The notes beneath the pieces are model-generated. The model did not search any database and was not told the DNA's origin. It was given only the letters and a program-made list of their open reading frames with translations. Both the position numbers and the translations under genes were made by a program. Positions 23,525 through 38,136 of a DNA stretch of 64,000 bases are shown here, in pieces (within the stretch, counting starts at the first letter, position 1; each line of letters starts with the position of its first letter). The DNA is from Hydractinia symbiolongicarpus. Its lineage: Eukaryota; Cnidaria; Hydrozoa; Anthoathecata; Hydractiniidae. Where the stretch lies: positions 31,771,501-31,835,500 of the forward strand of contig NC_079878.1 in assembly GCF_029227915.1 (NCBI RefSeq). The letters run 5' to 3'.

Positions 23525-26500
23525 CCCGTATAGTCAAAAGTATACAAGGAAAGTACCCAGGAAGTAAACTCATTTCCCGAACGATTTTTTAAATTTTTTT
23601 TTCACCACTAAAACGCATGAGACTTGTAGTTTTCAAAAATGTTTTCATTTTTGATGAGACGCTGAATAAAAGAAGTTTTATCGCCGGCAAACGAAAACCT
23701 GCGATTTCCCGTAAATCCCGTACTCGGCCCGTATAGTCAAAAGTATACAAAGAAAGTAACCAGGGAGTAAACTCATTTCCCAAACGATTTTTTAAATTAT
23801 TATTTCACCACTAAAGCCCATGAGACTTGTAGTTTTTAAAAATGTTTTCATTTTTGATGAGACGCTGAATAAAAGAAGGTTAATCGCCGGCAAACGAAAA
23901 CCCGCGATTTCCCGTAAATTCCGGACTCGGCCGGTATAGTTAAAAGTATACAAGGAAAGTACCCAGGAAGTAAACTCATTTCCCGAACGATTTTTTAAAT
24001 TTTTTTCTCACCACTAAAACGCATGAGACTTGTAGTTTTCAAAAATGTTTTCATTTTTGATGAGACGCTGAATAAAAGAAGTTTAATCGCCGGCAAACGA
24101 AAACCTGCGATTTCTCGTAAATCCCGTACTCGGCCGGTATAGTTAAAAGTATACAAGGAAAGTACCCAGGAAGTAAACTCATTTCCCGAACGATTTTTTA
24201 AATTTTTTTTTCACCACTAAAACGCATGAGACTTGTAGTTTTCAAAAATGTTTTCATTTTTGATGAGACGCTGAATAAAAGAAGTTTTATCGCCGGCAAA
24301 CGAAAACCTGCGATTTCCCGTAAATCCCGTACTCGGCCCGTATAGTCAAAAGTATACAAAGAAAGTAACCAGGGAGTAAACTCATTTCCCAAACGATTTT
24401 TTAAATTATTATTTCACCACTAAAGCCCATGAGACTTGTAGTTTTTAAAAATGTTTTCATTTTTGATGAGACGCTGAATAAAAGAAGTTTAATCGCCGGC
24501 AAACGAAAACCCGCAATTTCCCGTAAATCCCGGTCTCGGCCCGTATAGTCAAAAGTATACAAGGAAAGTACCCAGGGTGTAAACTCATTTCCCGAACGAT
24601 TTTTTAAATTATTTTTTCACCACTAAAACGCATGAGACTTGTAGTTTTCAAAAATGTTTTCATTTTTGATGAGACGCTTAATGAAAGAGGTTTAATCGCC
24701 GGAAAACGAAAACCCGCGATTTCCCGTAAATCCCGGGCTTGGCCCGTATAGTCGAATGTATACAAAGAAAGTACCCTGTGAGTAAACTCATTTCCAGAAC
24801 GATTTTTTAAATTATTTTTTAACCACTAAAACGCATAAGACTTGTAGTTTTTAAAAATGTTTTCATTTTTGATGAGACGCTGAATAAAAGAAGTTTAATC
24901 GCTGGCAAACGAAAACCCGCGATTTCCCGTAAATCCCGGCTTGGCCCGTATAGTCAAAAGTATACAAAGAAAGTACCCAGGGAGTAAACTCATTTCCCGA
25001 ACGATTTTTTAAATTATTTTTTCACCAATAAAACGCATGAGACTTGTAGTTTTCAAAAATGTTTTCATTTTTGATGAGAGGCTGAATAAAAGAAGTTTAA
25101 TCGCCGGCAAACAAAAACCCGCGATTTCCCGTAAATCCCGGGCTTGGCCCGTATAGTCAAAAGTATACAAGGAAAGTACCCAGGAAGTAAACTCATTTCC
25201 CGAACGATTTTTTAAATTTTTTTTTCACCACTAAAACGCATGAGACTTGTAGTTTTCAAAAATGTTTTCATTTTTGATGAGACGCTGAATAAAAGAAGTT
25301 TTATCGCCGGCAAACGAAAACCTGCGATTTCCCGTAAATCCCGTACTCGGCCCGTATAGTCAAAAGTATACAAAGAAAGTAACCAGGGAGTAAACTCATT
25401 TCCCAAACGATTTTTTAAATTATTATTTCACCACTAAAGCCCATGAGACTTGTAGTTTTTAAAAATGTTTTCAATTTTGATGAGACGCTGAATAAAAGAA
25501 GGTTAATCGCCGGCAAACGAAAACCCGCGATTTCCCGTAAATTCCGGACTCGGCTGGTATAGTTAAAAGTATACAAGGAAAGTACCCAGGAAGTAAACTC
25601 ATTTCCCGAACGATTTTTTAAATTTTTTTCTCACCACTAAAACGCATGAGACTTGTAGTTTTCAAAAATGTTTTCATTTTTGATGAGACGCTGAATAAAA
25701 GAAGTTTAATCGCCGGCAAACGAAAACCTGCGATTTCCCGTAAATCCCGTACTCGGCCGGTATAGTTAAAAGTATACAAGGAAAGTACCCAGGAAGTAAA
25801 CTCATTTCCCGAACGATTTTTTAAATTTTTTTTTCACCACTAAAACGCATGAGACTTGTAGTTTTCAAAAATGTTTTCATTTTTGATGAGACGCTGAATA
25901 AAAGAAGTTTTATCGCCGGCAAACGAAAACCTGCGATTTCCCGTAAATCCCGTACTCGGCCCGTATAGTCAAAAGTATACAAAGAAAGTAACCAGGGAGT
26001 AAACTCATTTCCCAAACGATTTTTTAAATTATTATTTCACCACTAAAGCCCATGAGACTTGTAGTTTTTAAAAATGTTTTCATTTTTGATGAGACGCTGA
26101 ATAAAAGAAGTTTAATCGCCGGCAAACGAAAACCCGCAATTTCCCGTAAATCCCGGTCTCGGCCCGTATAGTCAAAAGTATACAAGGAAAGTACCCAGTG
26201 AGTAAACTCATTTCCCTAACGAATTTTTAAATTATTTTTTCACCACTAAAACGCATGAGACTTGTAGTTTTCAAAAATGTTTTCATTTTTGATGAGACGC
26301 TGAATAAAAGAAGTTTAATCGCCGGCAAACGAAAACCTGCGATTTCCCGTAAATCCCGGACTCGGCCCGTATAGTCAAAAGTATACAAAGAGAGTACCCA
26401 GGGTGTAAACTCATTTCCCGAACGATTTTTTAAATTATTTTTTCACCACTAAAACGCATGAGACTTGTAGTTTTCAAAAATGTTTTCATTTTTGATGAGA

Positions 26501-28191
26501 CGCTGAATAAAAGAAGTTTAATCGCCGGAAAACGAAAACCTGCGATTTCCCGTAAATCCCGGACTCAACCCGTATAGTCAAAAGTATACAAAGAGACTAC
26601 CCAGGGTGTAAACTTATTTCCCGAACGATTTTTTAAATTATTTTTTCACCACTAAAACGCATGAGACTTGTAGTTTTCAAAAATGTTTTCTTTTTTGATG
26701 AGACGCTTAATGAAAGAGGTTTAATCGCCGGAAAACGAAAACCCGCGATTTCCCGTAAATCCCGGGCTTGGCCCGTATAGTCGAATGTATATAAAGAGAG
26801 TACCCAGGGTGTAAACTCATTTCCCGAACGATTTTTTAAATTATTTTTTCACCACTAAAACGCATGAGACTTGTAGTTTTCAAAAATGTTTTCATTTTTG
26901 ATGAGACGCTTAATGAAAGAGGTTTAATCGCCGGAAAACGAAAACCCGCGATTTCCCGTAAATCCCGGGCTTGGCCCGTATAGTCGAATGTATACAAAGA
27001 AAGTACCCTGTGAGTAAACTCATTTCCAGAACGATTTTTTAAATTATTTTTTAACCACTAAAACGCATAAGACTTGTAGTTTTTAAAAATGTTTTCATTT
27101 TTGATGAGACGCTGAATAAAAGAAGTTTAATCACCGGCAAACGAAAACCTGCGATTTCCCGTAAATCCCGGCTTGGCCCGTATAGTCAAAAGTATACAAA
27201 GAAAGTACCCAGGAAGTAAACTCATTTCCCGAACGATTTTTTAAATTTTTTTTTCACCACTAAAACGCATGAGACTTGTAGTTTTCAAAAATGTTTTCAT
27301 TTTTGATGAGACGCTGAATAAAAGAAGTTTTATCGCCGGCAAACGAAAACCTGCGATTTCCCGTAAATCCCGTACTCGGCCCGTATAGTCAAAAGTATAC
27401 AAAGAAAGTAACCAGGGAGTAAACTCATTTCCCAAACGATTTTTTAAATTATTATTTCACCACTAAAGCCCATGAGACTTGTAGTTTTTAAAAATGTTTT
27501 CATTTTTGATGAGACGCTGAATAAAAGAAGGTTAATCGCCGGCAAACGAAAACCCGCAATTTCCCGTAAATTCCGGACTCGGCCGGTATAGTTAAAAGTA
27601 TACAAGGAAAGTACCCAGGAAGTAAACTCATTTCCCGAACGATTTTTTAAATTTTTTTCTCACCACTAAAACGCATGAGACTTGTAGTTTTCAAAAATGT
27701 TTTCATTTTTGATGAGACGCTGAATAAAAGAAGTTTAATCGCCGGCAAACGAAAACCTGCGATTTCCCGTAAATCCCGTACTCGGCCGGTATAGTTAAAA
27801 GTATACAAGGAAAGTACCCAGGAAGTAAACTCATTTCCCGAACGATTTTTTAAATTTTTTTTTCACCACTAAAACGCATGAGACTTGTAGTTTTCAAAAA
27901 TGTTTTCATTTTTGATGAGACGCTGAATAAAAGAAGTTTTATCGCCGGCAAACGAAAACCTGCGATTTCCCGTAAATCCCGTACTCGGCCCGTATAGTCA
28001 AAAGTATACAAAGAAAGTAACCAGGGAGTAAACTCATTTCCCAAACGATTTTTTAAATTATTATTTCACCACTAAAGCCCATGAGACTTGTAGTTTTTAA
28101 AAATGTTTTCATTTTTGATGAGACGCTGAATAAAAGAAGTTTAATCGCCGGCAAACGAAAACCCGCAATTTCCCGTAAATCCCGGTCTCGG
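23525..28191. repeat. Trimer-rich segment with short family C inserts
   Basis: Three trimer blocks of five monomers each (T2 T3 T1 T2 T3) at 23525-24539, 25148-26162 and 27177-28191. They are separated by 3 and 5 monomers of tcgaatgtatac / gagagtaccc types. The alternation looks like repeated unequal exchange between a trimer block and the longer HOR-C unit. Confidence 0.88.
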
Positions 28192-31100
28192 CCCGTATAG
28201 TCAAAAGTATACAAGGAAAGTACCCAGTGAGTAAACTCATTTCCCTAACGAATTTTTAAATTATTTTTTCACCACTAAAACGCATGAGACTTGTAGTTTT
28301 CAAAAATGTTTTCATTTTTGATGAGACGCTGAATAAAAGAAGTTTAATCGCCGGCAAACGAAAACCTGCGATTTCCCGTAAATCCCGGACTCGGCCCGTA
28401 TAGTCAAAAGTATACAAAGAGAGTACCCAGGGTGTAAACTCATTTCCCGAACGATTTTTTAAATTATCTTTTCACCACTAAAACGCATGAGACTTGTAGT
28501 TTTCAAAAATGTTTTCATTTTTGATGAGACGCTGAATAAAAGAAGTTTAATCGCCGGAAAACGAAAACCTGCGATTTCCCGTAAATCCCGGACTCAACCC
28601 GTATAGTCAAAAGTATACAAAGAGAGTACCCAGGGTGTAAACTTATTTCCCGAACGATTTTTTAAATTATTTTTTCACCACTAAAACGCATGAGACTTGT
28701 AGTTTTCAAAAATGTTTTCTTTTTTGATGAGACGCTTAATGAAAGAGGTTTAATCGCCGGAAAACGAAAACCCGCGATTTCCCGTAAATCCCGGGCTTGG
28801 CCCGTATAGTCGAATGTATATAAAGAGAGTACCCAGGGTGTAAACTCATTTCCCGAACGATTTTTTAAATTATTTTTTCACCACTAAAACGCATGAGACT
28901 TGTAGTTTTCAAAAATGTTTTCATTTTTGATGAGACGCTTAATGAAAGAGGTTTAATCGCCGGAAAACGAAAACCCGCGATTTCCCGTAAATCCCGGGCT
29001 TGGCCCGTATAGTCGAATGTATACAAAGAAAGTACCATGTGAGTAAACTCATTTCCAGAACGATTTTTTAAATTATTTTTTAACCACTAAAACGCATAAG
29101 ACTTGTAGTTTTTAAAAATGTTTTCATTTTTGATGAGACGCTGAATAAAAGAAGTTTAATCACCGGCAAACGAAAACCCGCGATTTCCCGTAAATCCCGG
29201 CTTGGCCCGTATAGTCAAAAGTATACAAAGAAAGTACCCAGGGAGTAAACTCATTTCCCGAACGATTTTTTAAATTATTTTTTCACCAATAAAACGCATG
29301 AGACTTGTAGTTTTCAAAAATGTTTTCATTTTTGATGAGAGGCTGAATAAAAGAAGTTTAATCGCCGGCAAACAAAAACCCGCGATTTCCCGTAAATCCC
29401 GGGCTTGGCCCGTATAGTCAAAAGTATACAAAGGAAGTACCCAGGGAGTAAACTCATTTCCCGAACGTTTTTTTAAATTACTTTTTCACCACTAAAACGC
29501 ATGAGACTTGTAGTTTTTAAAAATGTTTTCATTTTTGATGAGACGCTGAATAAAAGAAGTTTAATCGCCGGCAAACGAAAACCTGCGATTTCCCGTAAAT
29601 CCTGGACTCGGCCCGTATAGTCAAAAGTATACAAAGAAAGTACCCAGGGAGTAAACTCATTTCCCAAACGATTTTTTAAATTATTATTTCACAACATAAA
29701 CGCATGAGACTTGTAGTTTTTAAAAATGTTTTCATATTTGATGAGACGCTGAATAAAAGAAGGTTAATCGCCGGCAAACGAAAACCCGCGATTTCCCGTA
29801 AATCCCGGACTCGGCCCGTATAGTTAAAAGTATACAAGGAAAGTACCCAGTGAGTAAACTCATTTCCCGAACGAATTTTTAAATTATTTTTTCACCACTA
29901 TAACGTATGAGACTTGTAGTTTTTAAAAATGTTTTCATTTGTGATGAGACGCTGAATAAAAGAAGTTTAATCGCCGGCAAACAAAAACCTGCGATTTCCC
30001 GTAAATCCCGGACTCGGCCCGTATAGTAAATAGTATACAAAGAAAGTACCCAGGGTGTAAACTCATTTCTCGAACGATTTTTTAAATTATTTTTTCACCA
30101 CTAAAACGCATGAGACTTGTAGTTTTCAAAAATGTTTTCATTTTTGATGAGACGCTGAATAAAAGAAGTTTAATCGCCGGCAAACGAAAACCTGCGATTT
30201 CCCGTAAATCCCGTACTCGGCCCGTATTGTCAAAAGTATACAAAAAAGTACCCAGGGAGTAAACTCATTTCCAAAACGATTTTTTAAATTATTATTTCAC
30301 CACTAAAGCCCATGAGACTTGTAGTTTTTAAAAATGTTTTCATTTTTGATGAGACCCTGAATAAAAGAAGTTTAATGGCCGGCAAACGAAAACCCGCAAT
30401 TTCCCGTAAATCCCGGTCTCGGCCCGTATAGTCAAAAGTATACAAGGAAAGTACCCAGTGAGTAAACTCATTTCCCTAACGAATTTTTAAATTATTTTTT
30501 CACCACTAAAGCCCATGAGACTTGTAGTTTTTAAAAATGTTTTCATTTTTGATAAGACGCTGAATAAAAGAAGTTTAATCGCCGGCAAACGAAAACCCGC
30601 GATTTCCCGTAAATCCCGGACTCGGCCCGTATAGTCAAAAGTATACAAGGAAAGTACCCAGTGAGTAAACTCATTTCCCGAACGAATTTTTAAATTATTT
30701 TTTCACCACTAAAACGCATGAGACTTGTAGATTTCAGAAATGTTTTCATTTTTGATGAGACCCTTAATGAAAGTGGTTTAATCGCCGGCAAACGAAAACC
30801 CGCGATTTCCCGTAAATCCCGGGCTTGGCCCGTATAGTCAAATGTATACAAAGAAAGTACCCTTTGAGAAAACTCATTTCCAAAACGATTTTTTCAATTA
30901 ACTTTTCACCACTAAAACGCTTGAGACTTGTAGTTTTCAAAAATGTTTTCATTTTTGATGAGACGCTAAATAAAAGAAGTTTAATCGCCGGCAAACAAAA
31001 ACCCGCGACTTCCCGTAAATCCCGGACTCGGCCCGTATAGTCAAAAGTATACAAAGAAAGTACCCAGGGAGTAAACTCATTTCCCGAACGATTTTTTAAA

Positions 31101-32655
31101 TTATTTTTTCACCACTAAAACGCATGAGACTTGTAGTTTTCAAAAATGTTTTCATTTTTGATGAGACGCGGAATAAAAGAAGTTTAATCGCCGGAAAACG
31201 AAAACCTGCGATTTCCCGTAAATCCCGGACTCGGCCCGTATAGTCAAAAGTATACAAAGAGAGTACCCAGGGTGTAAACTCATTTCCCGTACGATTTTTT
31301 AAATTATTTTTTCACCACTAAAACGCATGAGACTTGTAGTTTTCAAAAATGTTTTCATTTTTGATGAGACGCTTAATGAAAGAGGTTTAATCGCCGGAAA
31401 ACGAAAACCCGCGATTTCCCGTAAATCCCGGGCTTGGCCCGTATAGTCGAATGTATACAAAGAAAGTACCCTGTGAGTAAACTCATTTCCAGAACGATTT
31501 TTTAAATTATTTTTTAACCACTTAAACGCATAAGACTTGTAGTTTTGAAAAATGTTTTCATTTTTGATGAGACGCTGAATAAAAGAAGTTTAATCGCCGG
31601 CAAACGAAAACCTGCGATTTCCCGTAAATCCCGGACTCGGCCCGTATAGTCAAAAGTATACAAAGAGAGTACCCAGGGTGTAAACTCATTTCCCGAACGA
31701 TTTTTTAAATTATTTTTTCACCACTAAAACGCATGAGACTTGTAGTTTTCAAAAATGTTTTCATTTTTGATGAGACGCTGAATAAAAGAAGTTTAATCGC
31801 CGGAAAACGAAAACCTGCGATTTCCCGTAAATCCCGGACTCAACCCGTATAGTCAAAAGTATACAAAGAGAGTACCCAGGGTGTAAACTCATTTCCCGAA
31901 CGATTTTTTAAATTATTTTTTCACCACTAAAACGCATGAGACTTGTAGTTTTCAAAAATGTTTTCTTTTTTGATGAGACGCTTAATGAAAGAGGTTTAAT
32001 CGCCGGAAAACGAAAACCCGCGATTTCCCGTAAATCCCGGGCTTGGCCCGTATAGTCGAATGTATATAAAGAAAGTACCCTGTGAGTAAACTCATTTCCA
32101 GAACGATTTTTTAAATTATTTTTTAACCACTAAAACGCATAAGACTTGTAGTTTTTAAAAATGTTTTCATTTTTGATGAGACGCTGAATAAAAGAAGTTT
32201 AATCGCCGTCAAACGAAAACCTGCGATTTCCCGTAAATCCCGGACTCGGCCCGTATAGTCAAAAGTATACAAAGAGAGTACCCAGGGTGTAAACTCATTT
32301 CCCGAACGATTTTTTAAATTATTTTTTCACCACTAAAACGCATGAGACTTGTAGTTTTCAAAAATGTTTTCATTTTTGATGAGACGCTTAATGAAAGAGG
32401 TTTAATCGCCGGAAAACGAAAACCCGCGATTTCCCGTAAATCCCGGGCTTGGCCCGTATAGTCGAATGTATACAAAGAAAGTACCCTGTGAGTAAACTCA
32501 TTTCCAGAACGATTTTTTAAATTATTTTTTAACCACTAAAACGCATAAGACTTGTAGTTTTTAAAAATGTTTTCATTTTTGATGAGACGCTGAATAAAAG
32601 AAGTTTAATCGCCGGCAAACGAAAACCCGCGATTTCCCGTAAATCCCGGGCTTGG
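28192..32655. repeat. HOR-C long unit, copy 3
   Basis: Follows the order of copies 1 and 2. Compared with copy 2 the offset is 9739 bp, and with copy 1 it is 15,826 bp in the HOR-A-like part (14938 and 21025 correspond to 30764). Private changes include gtgatgagacg near 29940 and cgtattgtc near 30226. Confidence 0.85.
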
Positions 32656-34683
32656 CCCGTATAGTCAAAAGTATACAAAGAAAGTACCCAGGGAGTAAAC
32701 TCATTTCCCGAACGATTTTTTAAATTATTTTTTCACCAATAAAACGCATGAGACTTGTAGTTTTCAAAAATGTTTTTATTTTTTATGAGAGGCTGAATAA
32801 AAGAAGTTTAATCGCCGGCAAACAAAAACCCGCGATTTCCCGTAAATCCCGGGCTTGGCCCGTATAGTCAAAATTATACAAAGGAAGTACCCAGGGAGTA
32901 AACTCATTTCCCGAACGTTTTTTTAAATTACTTTTTCACCACTAAAACGCATGAGACTTGTAGTTTTTAAAAATGTTTTCATTTTTGATGAGACGCTGAA
33001 TAAAAGAAGTTTAATCGCCGGCAAACCAAAACCTGCGATTTCCCGTAAATCCTGGACTCGGCCCGTATAGTCAAAAGTATACAAAGAAAGTACCCAGGGA
33101 GTAAACTCATTTCCCAAACGATTTTTTAAATTATTATTTCACAACATAAACGCATGAGACTTGTAGTTTTTAAAAATGTTTTCATATTTGATGAGACGCT
33201 GAATAAAAGAAGGTTAATCGCCGGCAAACGAAAACCCGCGATTTCCCGTAAATCCCGGACTCGGCCCGTATAGTTAAAAGTATACAAGGAAAGTACCCAG
33301 TGAGTAAACTCATTTCCCGAACGAATTTTTAAATTATTTTTTCACCACTAAAACGTATGAGACTTGTAGTTTTTAAAAATGTTTTCATTTTTGATGAGAC
33401 GCTGAATAAAAGAAGTTTAATCGCCGGCAAACAAAAACCTGCGATTTCCCGTAAATCCCGGACTCGGCCCGTATAGTAAATAGTATACAAAGAAAGTACC
33501 CAGGGTGTAAACTCATTTCTCGAACGATTTTTTAAATTATTTTTTCACCACTAAAACGCATGAGACTTGTAGTTTTCAAAAATGTTTTCATTTTTGATGA
33601 GACGCTGAATAAAAGAAGTTTAATCGCCGGCAAACGAAAACCTGCGATTTCCCGTAAATCCCGTACTCGGCCCGTATAGTCAAAAGTATACAAAAAAGTA
33701 CCCAGGGAGTAAACTCATTTCCAAAACGATTTTTTAAATTATTATTTCACCACTAAAGCCCATGAGACTTGTAGTTTTTAAAAATGTTTTCATTTTTGAT
33801 GAGACGCTGAATAAAAGAAGTTTAATGGCCGGCAAACGAAAACCCGCAATTTCCCGTAAATCCCGGTCTCGGCCCGTATAGTCAAAAGTATACAAGGAAA
33901 GTACCCAGTGAGTAAACTCATTTCCCTAACGAATTTTTAAATTATTTTTTCACCACTAAAGCCCATGAGACTTGTAGTTTTTAAAAATGTTTTCATTTTT
34001 GATAAGACGCTGAATAAAAGAAGTTTAATCGCCGGCAAACGAAAACCCGCGATTTCCCGTAAATCCCGGACTCGGCCCGTATAGTCAAAAGTATACAAGG
34101 AAAGTACCCAGTGAGTAAACTCATTTCCCGAACGAATTTTTAAATTATTTTTTCACCACTAAAACGCATGAGACTTGTAAATTTCAGAAATGTTTTCATT
34201 TTTGATGAGACCCTTAATGAAAGTGGTTTAATCGCCGGCAAACGAAAACCCGCTATTTCCCGTAAATCCCGGGCTTGGCCCGTATAGTCAAATGTATACA
34301 AAGAAAGTACCCTTTGAGAAAACTCATTTCCAAAACGATTTTTTCAATTAACTTTTCACCACTAAAACGCTTGAGACTTGTAGTTTTCAAAAATGTTTTC
34401 ATTTTTGATGAGACGCTAAATAAAAGAAGTTTAATCGCCGGCAAACAAAAACCCGCGACTTCCCGTAAATCCCGGACTCGGCCCGTATAGTCAAAAGTAT
34501 ACAAAGAAAGTACCCAGGGAGTAAACTCATTTCCCGAACGATTTTTTAAATTATTTTTTCACCACTAAAACGCATGAGACTTGTAGTTTTCAAAAATGTT
34601 TTCATTTTTGATGAGACGCGGAATAAAAGAAGTTTAATCGCCGGAAAACGAAAACCTGCGATTTCCCTAAATCCCTGACTCGG
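32656..34683. repeat. Partial HOR-C copy 4, 10 monomers
   Basis: Repeats 29206-31233 at an offset of 3450 bp, starting at the caccaataaaacg monomer. It carries private changes (aaattatac near 32872, cccgctattt near 34251). It ends with a degraded tail, tccctaaatccctgactcgg, near 34665-34684, which marks a switch to another family. Confidence 0.86.
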
Positions 34684-35292
34684 CCCGTATAGTCAAAAGT
34701 ATACAAAGAAAGTACCCAGGGAGTAAACGCATTTCCAGAACGATTTTTTAAATTATTTTTTCACCACTAAAACGCATAAGACTTGTAGTTTTTAAAAATG
34801 TTTTCATTTTTCATCAGACGCTGAATAAAAGAAGTTTAATCGCCGGCAAACGAAAACCCGCGATTTCCCGTAAATCCCGGGCTTGGCCCGTATAGTCAAA
34901 AGTATACAAAGAAAGTACCCAGGGAGTAAACTCATTTCCCGAAGGATTTTTTATATTATTTTTTCACCACTAAAACGCATGAGACTTGTAGTTTTCAAAA
35001 ATGTTTTCATTTTTGATGAGACGCCTAATGAAAGAGGTTTAATCGTCGGAAAACGAAAACCCGCGATTTCCCGTAAATCCCGGGCTTGGCCCGTATAGTC
35101 AAAAGTATACAAAGAAAGTACCCAGGGAGTAAACTCATTTCCAGAACGATTTTTTAAATTATTTTTTCACCACTAAAACGCATGAGACTTGTAGTTTTCA
35201 AAAATGTTTTCATTTTTGATGAGAGGCTGAATAAAAGAAGTTTAATCGCCGGCAAACAAAAACCCGCGATTTCCCGTAAATCCCGGGCTTGG
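34684..35292. repeat. Three-monomer transition segment
   Basis: Three monomers (609 bp) with several private differences, such as gtaaacgcattt near 34724, ttcatcagacg near 34809, gaaggatttttta near 34941 and atcgtcgg near 35043. This makes them among the more diverged monomers in the window. They separate family C from family D. Confidence 0.75.
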
Positions 35293-38136
35293 CCCGTATA
35301 GTCAAAAGTATACAAAGAAAGTACCCAGGGAGTAAACTCATTTCCCGAACGATTTTTTAAATTACTTTTTCACCACTAAAACGCATGAGACTTGTAGTTT
35401 TTAAAAATGTTTTCATTTTTGATGAGACGCTGAATAAAAGAAGTTTAATCGCCGGCAAACGAAAACCTGCGATTTCCCGTAAATCCTGGACTCGGCCCGT
35501 ATAGTCAAAAGTATACAAAGAAAGTACCCAGGGAGTAAACTCATTTCCCAAACGATTTTTTAAATTATTATTTCACCACATAAACGCATGAGACTTGTAG
35601 TTTTTAAGAATGTTTTCATTTTTGATGAGACGCTGAATAAAAGAAGGTTAATCGCCGGCAAACGAAAACCCGCGATTTCTTGTAAATCCCGGACTCGGCC
35701 CGTATAGTTAAAAGTATACAAGGAAAGTACCCAGTGAGTAAACTCATTTCCGGAACGAATTTTTAAATTTTTTTTTCACCACTAAAACGTATGAGACTTG
35801 TAGTTTTCAGAAATGTTTTCATTTTTGATGAGACGCTTAATGAAAGTGGTTTAATCGCCGGCAAACGAAAACCGGCGATTTCCCGTAAATCCCGGGCTTG
35901 GCCCGTATAGTCAAATGTATACAAAGAAAGTACCCTTTGAGAAAACTCATTTCCAAAAACGATTTTTTCAATTAACTTTTCACCACTAAAACGCTTGAGA
36001 CTTGTAGTTTTCAAAAATGTTTTCATTTTTGATGAGACGCTAAATAAAAGAAGTTTAATCGCCGGCAAACAAAAACCCGCGACTTCCCGTAAATCCCGGA
36101 CTCGGCCCGTATAGTCAAAAGTATACAAAGAAAGTACCCAGGGAGTAAACTCATTTCCCGAACGATTTTTTAAGTTATTTTTTCACCACTAAAACGCATG
36201 AGACTTGTAGTTTTCAAAAATGTTTTCATTTTTGATGAGACGCTGAATAAAAGAAGTTTAATCGCCGGAAAACGAAAACCTGCGATTTCCCGTAAATCCC
36301 GGACTCGGCCCGTATAGTCAAAAGTATACAAAGAGAGTACCCAGGGTGTAAACTCATTTCCCGAACGATTTTTTAAATTATTTTTTCACCACTAAAACGC
36401 ATGAGACTTGTAGTTTTCAAAAATGTTTTCATTTTTGATGAGACGCTTAATGAAAGAGGTTTAATCGCCGGAAAACGAAAACCCGCGATTTCCTGTAAAT
36501 CCCGGGCTTGGCCCGTATAGTCGAATGTATACAAAGAAAGTACCCTGTGAGTAAACTCATTTCCAATACGATTTTTTTTAATTATTTTTTCACCACTAAA
36601 ACGCATGAGACTTGTAGTTATCAAAAATGTTTTCATTTTTGATGAGACGCTGAATAAAAGAAGTTTAATCGCCTGCAAACAAAAACCCGCGATTTCCCGT
36701 AAATCCCGGCTTGGCCCGTATAGTCAAAAGTATACAAAGAAAGTACCCAGGGTGTAAACTCATTTCCCGAACGATTTTTTAAATTATTATTTCACCACTA
36801 AAGCCCATGAGACTTGTAGTATTTAAAAATACTTTCATTTTTGATGAGACGCTGAATAAAAGAAGTTTAATCGCCGGCAAACAAAAACCCGCGACTTCCC
36901 GTAAATCCCGGACTCGGCCCGTATAGTCAAAAGTATACAAAGAAAGTACCCAGGGAGTAAACTCATTTCCCGAACGATTTTTTAAATTATTTTTTCACCA
37001 CTAAAACGCATGAGACTTGTAGTTTTCAAAAATGTTTTCATTTTTGATGAAACGCTGAATAAAAGAAGTTTAATCGCCGGCAAACAAAAACCTGCGATTT
37101 CCCGTAAATCCCGGACTCGGCCCGTATAGTCAAAAGTATACAAAGAGAGTACCCAGGGTGTAAACTCATTTCCAGAACGATTTTTTAAATTATTTTTTCA
37201 CCACTAAAACGCATGAGACTTGTAGTTTTCAAAAATGTTTTCATTTTTGATGAGACGCTGAATAAAAGAAGTTTAATCGCCGGCAAACGAAAACCTGCGA
37301 TTTCCCGTAAATCCCGGACTCGGCCCGTATATTCAAAAGTATACAAAGAGAGTACCCAGGGTGTAAACTCATTTCCCGAACGATTTTTTAAATTATTTTT
37401 TCACCACTAAAACGCATGAGACTGGTAGTTTTCAAAAATGTTTTCATTTTTGATGAGACGCTTAATGAAAGAGGTTTAATCGCCGGAAAACGAAAACCCG
37501 CGATTTCCCGTAAATCCCGGGCTTGGCCCGTATAGTCGAATGTATACAAAGAAAGTACCCTGTGAGTAAACTCATTTCCCGAACGATTTTTTAAATTATT
37601 TTTTCACCACTAAAACGCATGAGACTTGTAGTTTTCAAAAATGTTTTCATTTTTGATGAGACGCTTAATGAAAGAGGTTTAATCGCCGGAAAACGAAAAC
37701 CCGCGATTTCCCGTAAATCCCGGGCTTGGCCCGTATAGTCGAATGTAAACAAAGAAAGTACCCTGTGAGTAAACTCATTTCCAGAACGATTTTTTTTAAT
37801 TATTTTTTCACCACTAAAACGCACAAGACTTGTAGTTTTTAAAAATGTTTTCATTTTTGATGAGACGCTGAATAAAAGAAGTTTAATCGCCGGCAAACGA
37901 AAACCAGCGATTTCCCGTAAATCCCGGACTCGGCCCGTATAGTCAATAGTATACAAAGAAAGTACCCAGGGTGTAAACTCATTTCTCGAACGATTTTTTA
38001 AATTATTTTTTCACCACTAAAACGCATGAGACTTGTAGTTTTCAAAAATGTTTTCATTTTTGATGAGAGGCTGAATAAAAGAAGTTTAATCGCCGGCAAA
38101 CAAAAACCCGCGATTTCCCGTAAATCCCGGGCTTGG
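35293..38136. repeat. HOR-D unit 1, 14 monomers
   Basis: The unit starts at a monomer with ttactttttcacc and cctggactc, and is 2844 bp long. It includes ttcaattaac, gtatttaaaaatac and cgtatattcaaaag variant monomers. It recurs with changes at 38137, 40371 and 46702. Confidence 0.86.
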
